A stretch of 37,101 nt of DNA from Candidatus Pseudolachnospira avium (GTDB lineage: Bacteria; Bacillota; Clostridia; Lachnospirales; Lachnospiraceae), in the NCBI GenBank assembly GCA_904420025.1, contig CAJFTW010000143.1:1-37101 (forward strand). Direction: 5' to 3'. Below the pieces are notes generated by a model. That model ran no database searches, was not told where the DNA came from, and saw only the letters and a program-made list of their open reading frames with translations. This document shows positions 1 through 8,305 of the stretch, piece by piece; position 1 is the first letter of the stretch, and the number at the start of each line of letters is the position of its first letter. The position numbers were made by a program, and so were the translations under genes.

Positions 1-517
1 TTGCGCCCTCATAATAGCTGTCCGCCGTCAGAACATAATTTCCGCTGACCAGCACATCCTCATGGGAATCCGGCTCCGTGGGCTCCACCGGGCCCTGGTA
101 GGCCAGCGCCACCGTGGCCGTGCTGCCGCCGGCAAAGCTGGAAAGGGTGCCGGTAATTTCCAGGCCTCCCTCCTGCCGCACCGTTGCGCTCTGCAGATTG
201 CCGCCGGCAAAGGTCAGGCTGCCGCTCTCTTCCGTATAAGTTCCCTCATACGTTTCCGTATCGCTGTAGCCTCCCATTACCGAAACGATTACATCCACCG
301 CGTACTGGTAGCGTCCCTGGGACAGGGTCAGGGTGATATCATAATGAATATCCCCTCCCATAGCCTGTACAGTTTTGGTCACACTGCCGGTATAGATTCC
401 TTCCTGGAACGCGCCTTCGGCCCGTACCGTCTGGGCGCCGGCGCCGAATATGCCGGCAAAGGCCAGCAAAAGGGCCATCAAAATACTCCCGATTCTGGTT
501 ACCCGCTTTGTTTTCAT
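1..517 (-). CDS. Secreted protein with a GxYTGS-type beta module, 3' end outside the window
   Basis: This reading frame is open from an ATG at 517 to the window edge, so it is missing from the ORF track. The protein starts MKTKRVTRIGSILMALLLAF and has a Sec signal peptide with a probable AxA-type cleavage site near ...VRAEG, but no lipobox cysteine. AAAGGAG lies 7 bases upstream of the ATG and fixes the start. The mature part (EGIYTGS...GDIHYDITLTLSQG) closely matches the C-terminal half of the next gene upstream (696-1772), including SDTE and GTLSSFAG. The two genes are therefore paralogous through this module. It is probably an exported beta-rich domain of unknown ligand. It is the last visible gene of the minus-strand block that contains the Opp importer. 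No function is claimed. Confidence 0.8.
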   Translation of the reverse strand, partial: MKTKRVTRIGSILMALLLAFAGIFGAGAQTVRAEGAFQEGIYTGSVTKTVQAMGGDIHYDITLTLSQGRYQYAVDVIVSVMGGYSDTETYEGTYTEESGSLTFAGGNLQSATVRQEGGLEITGTLSSFAGGSTATVALAYQGPVEPTEPDSHEDVLVSGNYVLTADSYYEGA

Positions 518-569
518 AACTGCGTTCTCCTTTCTGTCTGCCGCTTCTCTTACGGCATCCAGTTCCCCC

Positions 570-680
570 TTATGGGTGCGATTTTGTATTGGGTCTTTCT
601 TCCTGTTTCCTTCTCTCTCTGCCTTCCGCTGCCGCCGCAATCCGGCAGGGAGCCCGGATGTTCCGTGCCGTGACCCCCAT
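570..680 (-). CDS. Possible 36-residue small protein with a near-perfect Shine-Dalgarno
   Basis: Between the two paralogous genes is a 36-codon frame, MGVTARNIRAPCRIAAAAEG... ending NTKSHP. It is preceded by TAGGAGGTGAT, which pairs almost fully with the 16S tail and sits 7 bases from this ATG. The TAG of that sequence is the stop codon of the upstream lipoprotein, so translation would be coupled. An in-frame ATG four codons further upstream also exists but is too close to the ribosome site. The peptide is basic, with no signal peptide and no recognisable domain. It could be a real small protein or a decayed gene start that kept its ribosome binding site. Confidence 0.35.
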   Translation of the reverse strand: MGVTARNIRAPCRIAAAAEGRERRKQEERPNTKSHP

Positions 681-695
681 CTTATTCATCACCTC

Positions 696-1772
696 CTATC
701 GATACAACGTAACCGACTCATTGCTTCCGGCAAAGCTGGACAGCATTCCGGTAACAGTCAGGGCTCCGTCCCTGGCCGATCCGCTGGAAAGCACACCGGT
801 CATGGACAGAGAATCTCCGTTTACCGTATAAGAACCGCTGTAGGACTCTGTGTCCGAATAGGTAAGATTTCCGGATACAGAGATGGAAACCTCATAGCTG
901 TAGGAGCCGCCGGAAAGGCGCAGGCGGATGTCATAATGAATGTCACTCTGCATGGCATCCACGAATTTATCATAGCTTCCGGTATAGGTCCCCTCCTGAA
1001 AAGCCGGCGCTTCCGTAGGCGCCTCCGTAGGCGCCTGGGTCTGAGGCTGTGTCTGCGCCTGGGTCTGGGGCTGCGTCTGCGCCTGGGTCTGCGGTTGGGT
1101 CTGGGGCTGTGTCTGTACCTGAGTCTGGGACGGCTGCCGGGAGCCTCCGCCGGATCCGCTGTCACCGGAATCGGTTTCCCGGGAAGCTTCCGTCTCCCGG
1201 GCGGTGCTTTCCTCTGCCGCGGAGGAGCTTTCGGCAGCTTCGGTGGAGGCCTCCTGGGAGGAAGCGGCCGTTGCCGCTTCTGTCTCCCCGGTTCCGTCAT
1301 ACGGCAGGAACAGCGGATAAGTTTCGGTTCCGTCTGCCGCCGTCAAGCGGGGCGTAGTGGAGCCAAACCACATCAGAGACAAAAACTGGATTCCTCCTTC
1401 CGGCGTCACCTCAAACCGGGAAACATGGGTGCCCTCCTCCACCTCCGCATCCCGGACAATCTGATACACAAAGGTATCGTTGCCTTCCGCGTCTTTCCGC
1501 AGATAACCGGCGCCTTTGGAGGTATCCGAAAAATCCGTGCTCCGGGACAGGACAAACCGCGCGTCTTCTTCGATCTGCAGATACAGCACCACATTCATAC
1601 CGGCTGCGGACAAATCCGAGGAATATACCCCCGCCAGGGACTGGTACTCATTGGCCGGGGACGCGCTCTCCGGCTGGGTTTCCCCGCCGCCTCCGCCGCA
1701 CCCGGCCAACACCACGGCCCAACACAGGAATCCGGCTGCCAGCCGTCTCCAGCCTGCTTTTTTCTTCTTCAT
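696..1772 (-). CDS. Lipoprotein with two beta-rich modules joined by a QTQP-repeat linker
   Basis: The 358-residue protein starts with a lipoprotein signal ending in LAGC (Cys25), so it should be anchored to the outer face of the membrane. Residues about 45-165 form a module (GVYSSDLS..GM..VLYLQ...TDF) that matches the start of the lipoprotein at 8306-9400. A Ser/Glu-rich stretch and a repetitive QTQPQTQAQ linker follow (about residues 170-255). The last 100 residues (EGTYTGSYDKFVDAM...) match the truncated gene at 1-517. It lies 19 bases below the OppF-like ATPase gene, so it is probably co-transcribed with the importer. Function is unknown. The linker suggests the C-terminal domain is held away from the membrane. 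Confidence 0.88.
   Translation of the reverse strand: MKKKKAGWRRLAAGFLCWAVVLAGCGGGGGETQPESASPANEYQSLAGVYSSDLSAAGMNVVLYLQIEEDARFVLSRSTDFSDTSKGAGYLRKDAEGNDTFVYQIVRDAEVEEGTHVSRFEVTPEGGIQFLSLMWFGSTTPRLTAADGTETYPLFLPYDGTGETEAATAASSQEASTEAAESSSAAEESTARETEASRETDSGDSGSGGGSRQPSQTQVQTQPQTQPQTQAQTQPQTQAQTQPQTQAPTEAPTEAPAFQEGTYTGSYDKFVDAMQSDIHYDIRLRLSGGSYSYEVSISVSGNLTYSDTESYSGSYTVNGDSLSMTGVLSSGSARDGALTVTGMLSSFAGSNESVTLYR
1012..1130 (-). repeat. In-frame short repeats coding the QTQP/QTQA linker
   Basis: Codon-level repeats of about 6, 12 and 18 bases encode alternating QTQP and QTQA units followed by APTEAPTEAP. They keep the reading frame and probably vary in copy number between strains by slippage. 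Confidence 0.8.
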
Positions 1773-1791
1773 TTTCTTCCTCCCGTCTTTT

Positions 1792-2718
1792 TTATTTTTC
1801 GGATTTTTTTAAATCCCCTCCATCGGGCGGCCGCGCCACCCAATGATTTTCCTCTGCCTCCGTCAGTTCCCCCACCGGCTCCTTCCGGTACTCCTCCGGC
1901 TGCATCCGTTCCCGGGCTTCTTCCTTCCCCAGGGGCAGCTCGGCCGAAAGCAGCGCCTTGGTATAAGAATGAAGCGGATTGGCAAAAATCCGGTCCGCGT
2001 CCCCATACTCCACAATCCGGCCCCCGTACATAATCGCCAGCCGGGAGCAGATCCGCCGGACCACCGCCAGATTGTGGGAGATAAACAGATAGGTGACGCC
2101 GGTTTGCCGCTGCATTTCCATCAGCAGATTCAAAATCTGGGCGTGAACCGAAACGTCCAGTGCGCTGACCGGTTCGTCGCAGACAATATAATCCGGACGC
2201 AGCATCAGGGCTCTGGCAATGGCAATCCGCTGCTGCTGGCCCCCGGAAAATTCGGAGGTATACCGCTTCAGATCCTCCTCTCCCAGCCCCACCGCCCGGA
2301 TCATTTCCCGGGTTCTCTCCCGGATTTCCTCCCGGTCAAAGGTTCCCCGGATCCGCATGGGCTCACTGACGGCCTGGAACACCGTAAACCGGGGATTCAG
2401 GGAGGCCGCCGGATCCTGAAAGACCTTCTGCATCCGAAGCCTGGTTTCCCGCGCCTCCTTTTTTCCTGCTTTGCCCAGATCCAGGCCGTCAAAAATCACG
2501 GTTCCGCCGGACATTTTCTGAAGGCCCAGGGTAGTGTTGGCAAACGTGGACTTTCCGCAGCCGCTTTCCCCCACCAGCCCGAACGTTTCTCCCCTGTGAA
2601 TCTCCAGAGAAACGCCGGACACGGCGCGCAGATATTTTCTTTTCTCAAACATGGTTTCCTTTTTCAGCGGAAACACCACGCTCAAATCTTTTGTTTCCAG
2701 CAAAATATCAGGTTTCAT
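1792..2718 (-). CDS. Oligopeptide/dipeptide ABC importer ATPase, OppF/DppF type
   Basis: The 308-residue nucleotide-binding subunit has a Walker A GESGCGKST (about residue 55), signature FSGGQQQR (about 160), Walker B ...YIVCDEP and the following switch His in LFISHN. Together with the neighbouring OppD-like ATPase it would power import through the two permeases. The gene overlaps the upstream ATPase gene by 11 bases, a normal tightly coupled arrangement. The C-terminal tail is short and acidic, without the cysteine cluster seen in the partner. Family assignment is firm. The substrate (peptides, nickel chelates, heme or others) cannot be read from the ATPase. Confidence 0.93.
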   Translation of the reverse strand: MKPDILLETKDLSVVFPLKKETMFEKRKYLRAVSGVSLEIHRGETFGLVGESGCGKSTFANTTLGLQKMSGGTVIFDGLDLGKAGKKEARETRLRMQKVFQDPAASLNPRFTVFQAVSEPMRIRGTFDREEIRERTREMIRAVGLGEEDLKRYTSEFSGGQQQRIAIARALMLRPDYIVCDEPVSALDVSVHAQILNLLMEMQRQTGVTYLFISHNLAVVRRICSRLAIMYGGRIVEYGDADRIFANPLHSYTKALLSAELPLGKEEARERMQPEEYRKEPVGELTEAEENHWVARPPDGGDLKKSEK

Positions 2719-3685
2719 GATCTGCCGCCTCCCAATTCCAGCATCGAACCCGACGGTCCGGCGTCACCAGGCTCCACTTGGGCGCCTGCTCCCGGCATTT
2801 TTCCCCGCAGACACGGCAGCGGGGGGCGAAATAACAGCCCCGGGGCTTATCCGCCGGATTGGGCAGATGTCCCGGAATCTGAGAGAAAGCCCCCCGGGTA
2901 TCCTGGATGGATGCCACCGAATCCATCAGCCCCCGGGTATAGGGATGCAGCGGTCTTCGGAACAGTTCCTCCGCCGGCGCTTCCTCCACAATCTTTCCGC
3001 TGTACATCACCGCGATCCGGTCCGCCATGCGCCGGACCACGCTGAGATCGTGGGTAATCAGCAGCAGGCCGGTGTTCTGCTCCCGCTGCAGGCGGGCCAG
3101 AAGCTCCAGCACCTGGGCCTGAATGGTCACATCCAGCGCGGTGGTAGGTTCATCCGCCAGAATCACATCCGGGTGACAGGCAAAGGCCATGGCAATCAGC
3201 ACCCGCTGGCGCATACCGCCGGAAAGCTCATGGGGATAATCCCGGCACCGGCGTTCCGGATTGGGGATGCCCACCGAAGCCAGCGCCTCCACGGACCGCT
3301 CCTTTGCCTCCCGCCGGGACAGCTCCGTATGATACCGAAAAACCTCTTCCAGCTGCTTTCCCACCGGCATCACCGGATTCAGGGCGGAAAGGGCATCCTG
3401 AAAGACAATGGAAATCCGCTTGCCCCGCAGCTTCTGCATCTGTTTTTCCGTATAGTGGGTTACGTCCATGCCGGCTATTTCCAGTTTTTCCATCCGGTAC
3501 GCGGCGTTTTCCGGCAGCAGCTTCATCAGGGCCCGGGAGGTAACGCTTTTACCGCAGCCGCTTTCCCCCACCAGGGCCAGGCATTCGCCCCGGGCAATCT
3601 GCAGGTCAACGCCTTCCACCGCCCGGATTACGCCCTGGGCGCCGGGGAACACCACCTTCAGATTTTTCACCTCCAAGACATTCAT
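2708..3685 (-). CDS. Oligopeptide/dipeptide ABC importer ATPase, OppD/DppD type
   Basis: This 325-residue ATPase has Walker A GESGCGKS (about residue 40), signature LSGGMRQR (about 155), Walker B VILADEPTTALD and the switch histidine in LLITHD. The C-terminal part has the oligopeptide-transporter extension with four cysteines (GCYFAPRCRVCGEKC), typical of OppD/DppD proteins. It overlaps the permease gene upstream by 4 bases and the second ATPase downstream by 11. It works as a heterodimer with the 1792-2718 product on the cytosolic side of the importer. Confidence 0.94.
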   Translation of the reverse strand: MNVLEVKNLKVVFPGAQGVIRAVEGVDLQIARGECLALVGESGCGKSVTSRALMKLLPENAAYRMEKLEIAGMDVTHYTEKQMQKLRGKRISIVFQDALSALNPVMPVGKQLEEVFRYHTELSRREAKERSVEALASVGIPNPERRCRDYPHELSGGMRQRVLIAMAFACHPDVILADEPTTALDVTIQAQVLELLARLQREQNTGLLLITHDLSVVRRMADRIAVMYSGKIVEEAPAEELFRRPLHPYTRGLMDSVASIQDTRGAFSQIPGHLPNPADKPRGCYFAPRCRVCGEKCREQAPKWSLVTPDRRVRCWNWEAADHET

Positions 3686-4656
3686 GGCTCATCCTCCATA
3701 GAAGCAAACACCTGATCCAGATACCGGCCGTTCATGTGTTTCCACAGCTTCCGGACCTGGCTTTGCCGCCGCACATTGGGGTTCAGGATTTCTTCCACCG
3801 CCAGTCCCACCCGCATAAAGGCAAACACCGCCAGAAAAATGCCGATTCCCGGAGCCAGGATCGTCCACCACTGTCCGAACAGAACCGATCCGCCGCTCTG
3901 GGCATCTGCCAGCATCTTCCCCCAGCTGATGGTAGTGGGATTTCCCAGACCCAGAAAACTGAGCCCTGCCTCGGCAATCATAATGCCGGCGCTGGTCAGG
4001 GCCGTACTCATGACAATCAGGTGGGAAACCCCCGGCAGAATGTGACGGAACATAATATAGCCTTTTCCCGCCCCGGACAGCTCCGCCGCCTTCACATAAT
4101 CATTATTTTTCATCTGCAGCACCTGGGAACGGACGGTTCGGGCCAGGCTGGGCCAGCCTACCAGCACAAAAACCATCACAATCACCACATAGCTTTTTCC
4201 AAACACATTGGTAATCAGGATTGTCAGCGGCAGTGTGGGAATTACCAGCATCACGTCCACCACCCGCATAATCAGCGTATCCGCCACCGCTCCCGCATAC
4301 CCGACCACCACTCCCAGCAGAGAACCCAGGGCCCCAATGGCCAGGCCGGTAATCAGCCCGATGCACAGGGATACCCGGGTACCGTACAGCAGCATGCTGA
4401 ATACATCCTGCCCGGTGGTGATGGAGGTTCCCAGCAGATGGGACAGACTGGGCGCCAGCCCCTTGTCGTCCCGCATGGCCACATCGTAGGGATCATAAGG
4501 GGCCAGCACCGGAGCGAACAGCGCCACCAGTCCCAGGAACCCGATGAGAATCAGACCGGTGCGGCCCTGGGGATTGTCCCAGATTTTTTTTAAAAACTCG
4601 CCGGAGGCCCGAAGAAAGCCGCCGTTCTCCTCTGCCATACGTTTCGGTTTTTTCAT
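3682..4656 (-). CDS. Opp/Dpp-type ABC permease, OppC/DppC type
   Basis: The 324-residue permease has a cytosolic N-terminus, a first membrane segment (LILIGFLGLVALFAPVLAPY, about residues 35-55), the OppC-type extracellular stretch with HLLGTSITTGQDVFSMLLYG, then the five-helix BPD_transp_1 core. The coupling EAA-like loop is at ELSGAGKGYIMFRHILPG, followed by LIVMSTALTSAG. It pairs with the permease encoded just upstream, with a 4-base overlap. About 45 residues of charged tail follow the last helix, slightly longer than usual for the family. Confidence 0.92.
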   Translation of the reverse strand: MKKPKRMAEENGGFLRASGEFLKKIWDNPQGRTGLILIGFLGLVALFAPVLAPYDPYDVAMRDDKGLAPSLSHLLGTSITTGQDVFSMLLYGTRVSLCIGLITGLAIGALGSLLGVVVGYAGAVADTLIMRVVDVMLVIPTLPLTILITNVFGKSYVVIVMVFVLVGWPSLARTVRSQVLQMKNNDYVKAAELSGAGKGYIMFRHILPGVSHLIVMSTALTSAGIMIAEAGLSFLGLGNPTTISWGKMLADAQSGGSVLFGQWWTILAPGIGIFLAVFAFMRVGLAVEEILNPNVRRQSQVRKLWKHMNGRYLDQVFASMEDEP

Positions 4657-5654
4657 CCTCTTTCCCTTCCCAATGTTACCCGGCGGTCAAAGAGCACATA
4701 GCAGAAATCCGCAATCAGGTTTCCCGCCAGGGCCACCGCCGTCATAAAAATCATAATTCCCATCATCAGAGGATAGTCGTTGTTATTGTTGGCCTCCAGA
4801 TACAGCGTACCGATTCCCTGCCAGTTGAAAATCTGCTCAATGACCACGGAACCGCTGATCAGCCCTGCCAGCCCCATTCCCAGGCTGGTAATAATCGGGA
4901 GCAGGGCGTTGCGCAGGATATGCCGGTAGACCACCCGGTTCCGGGGCACCCCTTTGGCCCGGGCCGTTACCACAAAGCTGGCGTTGGCCACCGCAATCAC
5001 ACTGTTCCGGGTGCTCTGGGCATAGGAAACAATTCCGCCTATCACCGTGGAGAGCACCGGCAGCGCCGCATTGTAGGCCACAGTTCCCAGGCTTTCCCAG
5101 TTCCAGCCAAAGCCGGAGACCATGTTCTGGTCGGTATAGGCGGGAAACACCTCCCACTGGAAGCCCAGGAGGAAGGAGAGCAGCAGGGCGATGAAAAAGG
5201 AGGGCACAGCAGTGGTAATGGTGGACGCATTGAGCAGCAGCCGGTCTCCCCGGCCTCCTCTCCGGGCGGCGCACCGGGCGCCAATGAGGATACCCAACAG
5301 CAGGCTGATCAGCGTGCTGGACACGGAAAGAACCAGCGTCCAGGGCAGCCGCTGGGCAATCAGCGCCGCCACCTTGGGAGAGCCTGCCTGGTAAGAATTC
5401 CCCAGATCTCCCCGGAGCAGCTGCCGGATATACCGGACATACTGGGACCAGCTGGAGCCGTCCAGGCCATACTGCTCCCGGGTCAGCTGCTTGATCACCT
5501 CATAGTCCTCATCGCTCATATTTCCCTGGGAAGGGTAATACCGTTCACAGGGGTCTTCCACCCCGATCCGGGGAATAAAAAAGCAGAGGGTTACTACAAT
5601 GGCAAAGACAAACAGGGTATGTAAAATTCGCTGTAGCACATAGGATAGTTTCAT
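4653..5654 (-). CDS. Opp/Dpp-type ABC permease, OppB/DppB type
   Basis: The 333-residue protein begins LQRILHTLFVFAIVVTLCFF, the N-terminal helix typical of OppB/DppB. An extracellular region (GVEDPCERYYPSQG...) comes next, then the transport core with the EAA-like loop TARAKGVPRNRVVYRHILRN and final helices. The extracellular insert before the second helix is longer than in the short DppB proteins and may contact the binding protein. Its start is separated by a single base from the stop of the binding-protein gene, so translation is coupled. Confidence 0.92.
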   Translation of the reverse strand: MKLSYVLQRILHTLFVFAIVVTLCFFIPRIGVEDPCERYYPSQGNMSDEDYEVIKQLTREQYGLDGSSWSQYVRYIRQLLRGDLGNSYQAGSPKVAALIAQRLPWTLVLSVSSTLISLLLGILIGARCAARRGGRGDRLLLNASTITTAVPSFFIALLLSFLLGFQWEVFPAYTDQNMVSGFGWNWESLGTVAYNAALPVLSTVIGGIVSYAQSTRNSVIAVANASFVVTARAKGVPRNRVVYRHILRNALLPIITSLGMGLAGLISGSVVIEQIFNWQGIGTLYLEANNNNDYPLMMGIMIFMTAVALAGNLIADFCYVLFDRRVTLGRERG

Positions 5655-5655
5655 G

Positions 5656-7542
5656 TCACTCCTGCCCCCCGGAAACCCTGGTCAGGTTTTTCAGGGTTTC
5701 ATTGTTGAAAAAGGTGGAGCCTGCCACCTCCACATAGCCGGTGAACCGGTCTGTCCGGGCTGCCGAGAGAACCTGCCCGGTGTAAAGCGGAATCTTATAA
5801 TACGTCTCCGCCGTCATCACCTGCAGCTGGCGGATCCGTTCCACCTTGGTGTTTTCATTGAGGGTATTCCGCATCTCCTCCACCGCCGCCGCCAGTTCCG
5901 GCGATTCCAGCTTCCCATAGTTGGAGGACCGCTCCGTGGTAACAAAATGGGATCTGTACATGACCCCCGCATTGAACATGGACAGAATCACCGACTGAAC
6001 CGTCATATCAAAATTGCCGGGATACAGGTAGGTGGCTTCCGGCGTAGAGCCGGAGGCCTGAAACTGTACCTCCACGCCGATTTTGTAAAACTGGCGCTGC
6101 AGGTAGGAAACCAGGTCCTGATTTCCGGTGGATGTGAGAATCGTAAAAGAGATTCTTTCTCCGTCTGCCAGGCGGTATCCCGCACTGTCCTTTTCCGGAT
6201 ACATTCCATCCAGAATGGCGTTGGCCTCTTCCAGGCGCTCCTCCAGCGGCGCGGACAGGATATCCGACGCCGGTTCGTACAGAAGCTCATTGCTCCGCAG
6301 GATCAGGCCGGCGGAAGCCGTATCCCCATGGCCGTCCAGCACCTTGTCAATCAGCTCCTCCTGGTCAATGGCCAGGGCCAGCGCCCTTCGGAATTCGGTA
6401 TTTTCCAGCAGCGCCCGGGTTCCCTCCCGGTAGGCATCCGGCGGATTCAGGTTCAGGACCAGGCAGGTAACCGAGGTTCCCTCTGCCTCCGACACACAAA
6501 TGCTGTCCTCCTGGGCCAGCAGACTCAGGAAATTGCTGCTGATGGCCGTATCCAGAATATCAATGTATCCCTTCCGCAGCGCAAAAATGGCTGTATTGGA
6601 ATCCAGATACAGCAGCAGCTTGATGGTCTCCACCTGATACAGGGGGGAGCCGTCCTCCCGGGGCAGATGATAATGAGGATTCCGTTCCAGCACAATCATC
6701 TGCGTATTGGTTTCCTCCCGGTTTAAAATCCAGGGACCGCTTCCCACCGGATTCTGGTACTGCTCCAGGAATTCTCCCTGGGGATCCTTGTTGTTCAGCT
6801 GCTGGGTCTCTGTGACCATCGGCTTCCAGATATGCTCCGGCAGAATCAGAATGGTGTTGAACAGGGTGGTCACCGCGTCATAGGTTTTGTTGACCACCAG
6901 GTACATCACCGTATCCTCCTGCCCCGCCTCAATGGCATACGTGCCGCTCAGATCCGGATGCTCCGCCGTAAACATTCCCTGGGTTACCAGCTGGCCTCCG
7001 TCCGACTCATGCCGCAGATCCGCCGTCCACACCAGCGCGCCCGCATGGTTGGACAAAGCGTAATCCGTAGCCACGTCAAAGGAATAATAGACGTCTTCCA
7101 CCGTCAGCGGCTCTCCGTCTGACCAGTAAATATTGTCAAAGAGCTCTACCCGTACCACCGCATAATCTTCCGGGCTTTCCGTATAGTAGGCCTCAATGGC
7201 GTCATAGTCATTTTCCGTTTCCACCGTGCCGTCCTCTGTCAGCGGCTGCCCCTCCAGATCCACATAGCACCAGCGTCTGGCAATCAGCGGGTCATAGGCG
7301 CCGGTATCGGAATCGTAGGTGAACAGCGTATTATAGATCATGGAGGCCACCGTGGGGGCAATGCCGTCCCGGGAAAGCCACGGCATAAACGAGGTGGGGA
7401 AAGAAGTCCCCACGCTTCCCACATAGAGGGTGGAGGAGTCATCGCTTCTCCGCTCCGCTATGGACTGGGAGCCGCAGCCGCCCAGACACAGGGCTGCCAG
7501 ACACAGGGCCATTCCGGCACAGACGGCGCGCCGCGGCTTCAT
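5656..7542 (-). CDS. Extracellular solute-binding lipoprotein of the Opp-type importer (SBP family 5)
   Basis: The 628-residue protein has a lipobox LGGC (Cys23) and the SBP_bac_5 layout: an N-terminal strand (TLYVGSVGTSFPTSFMPW), the conserved MIYNTLFTYDSDTGAYDPLIARRW block, DNIYWSDGEPLTVEDVYYSF, and the QEELIDKVLDGHGDTA segment. It delivers substrate to the two permeases. It is about 80-100 residues longer than typical DppA proteins, with extra sequence around TEDGTVETENDYDAIEAYY. It overlaps the upstream gene by 4 bases. Peptides are the default guess for the ligand, but the family also binds nickel complexes, heme and glycans. Confidence 0.93.
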   Translation of the reverse strand: MKPRRAVCAGMALCLAALCLGGCGSQSIAERRSDDSSTLYVGSVGTSFPTSFMPWLSRDGIAPTVASMIYNTLFTYDSDTGAYDPLIARRWCYVDLEGQPLTEDGTVETENDYDAIEAYYTESPEDYAVVRVELFDNIYWSDGEPLTVEDVYYSFDVATDYALSNHAGALVWTADLRHESDGGQLVTQGMFTAEHPDLSGTYAIEAGQEDTVMYLVVNKTYDAVTTLFNTILILPEHIWKPMVTETQQLNNKDPQGEFLEQYQNPVGSGPWILNREETNTQMIVLERNPHYHLPREDGSPLYQVETIKLLLYLDSNTAIFALRKGYIDILDTAISSNFLSLLAQEDSICVSEAEGTSVTCLVLNLNPPDAYREGTRALLENTEFRRALALAIDQEELIDKVLDGHGDTASAGLILRSNELLYEPASDILSAPLEERLEEANAILDGMYPEKDSAGYRLADGERISFTILTSTGNQDLVSYLQRQFYKIGVEVQFQASGSTPEATYLYPGNFDMTVQSVILSMFNAGVMYRSHFVTTERSSNYGKLESPELAAAVEEMRNTLNENTKVERIRQLQVMTAETYYKIPLYTGQVLSAARTDRFTGYVEVAGSTFFNNETLKNLTRVSGGQE

Positions 7543-8210
7543 GCCTCCTCCGGATCCAAGGGATACGCCAGCTGCCGTCCAAACCCCGCCCTGGTGGCGC
7601 TGTTGTCATACACCTCTTCAATCCGGAACAGATATGCCGGCTGCTCCTTCCAGTTTTCCATGCCAACCGGATTGTGGTACATATCGTGCTGGGCATTGAT
7701 AAACTGCTGATACAGTTCCCGCTTCCCGGAACGTTTTTCATCATAGATTTCAATGGTTCCCTTGAGCTTGTAGGAGATCATCGGCGGCTGATGGAAGATC
7801 AGGCATGCCTGCGGATTCACCTGATAATTTTGCCAGCTCTGACGTTTGGCCATTTCCAGGCTGCCCAGCCGGGTAAAATCCACCCGTTTTTTGGCTTCCG
7901 GCCCGTACATCTGATCAATGAGAATTTTCAGTCCCCGCTGTCCATAGGTCTTGTCTCCCGGCTGATAGGTGGCAATATGCCGCAGATAGATCTCCAGCGT
8001 CTCCTCCAGATATTCATCCCGGGGAAGGAAGCCCACTCCCTTCACCGAAGCATTGAGCCCGGCGGGGCCGAAGGACACAAAGGCCGGCTCATGGGAGCAA
8101 AAGCTCAGGAACATTTTTTCCGGGGAACCCATCTCCCCTTTGCTCAGCCGGATTACATTTTCCGCTCTGGTATCAAACGCCCAGTCAAAAAACTTTTTTG
8201 CCGATTCCAT
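7539..8210 (-). CDS. Cytosolic protein resembling a PNPOx/flavin split-barrel protein
   Basis: This 223-residue soluble protein has no signal peptide and is translationally coupled (4-base overlap) to the binding-protein gene, as first gene of the importer run. The central stretch (QSWQNYQVNPQACLIFHQP... YKLKGTIEIYDE) and the tail (AYLFRIEEVYDNSATRAGF) read like the split-barrel fold of pyridoxamine-phosphate oxidase-like proteins, some of which bind FMN or degrade heme. That resemblance is from pattern memory only. The start has AGGAAAGG upstream. Function is not established. Its fixed position suggests processing of whatever the importer brings in, or redox chemistry on it. Confidence 0.75.
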   Translation of the reverse strand: MESAKKFFDWAFDTRAENVIRLSKGEMGSPEKMFLSFCSHEPAFVSFGPAGLNASVKGVGFLPRDEYLEETLEIYLRHIATYQPGDKTYGQRGLKILIDQMYGPEAKKRVDFTRLGSLEMAKRQSWQNYQVNPQACLIFHQPPMISYKLKGTIEIYDEKRSGKRELYQQFINAQHDMYHNPVGMENWKEQPAYLFRIEEVYDNSATRAGFGRQLAYPLDPEEA

Positions 8211-8305
8211 TTTTCCATCCTTTCCTGTCTGCTGTATTTGTCCTCTGGATTCTTACACCGGCCGGCAGGCCCTTCCCGCCGGCGCGGGTCTTTTACCGGA
8301 AGGTT
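8211..8305 (-). other. Short GC-rich intergenic stretch with weak dyad symmetry
   Basis: The 95-base gap has GCCGGC-type inverted segments (around 8262-8285) but no T-tract on the minus strand, so it is not a convincing terminator. The ribosome site of the 8210 gene lies at its lower end. No promoter of clear quality is visible. Confidence 0.4.

Noticed and set aside
8262-8285. Terminator between the 8306 lipoprotein and the 8210 gene
   Set aside because: Only GC-rich dyad symmetry is visible, with no T-tract on the minus strand.
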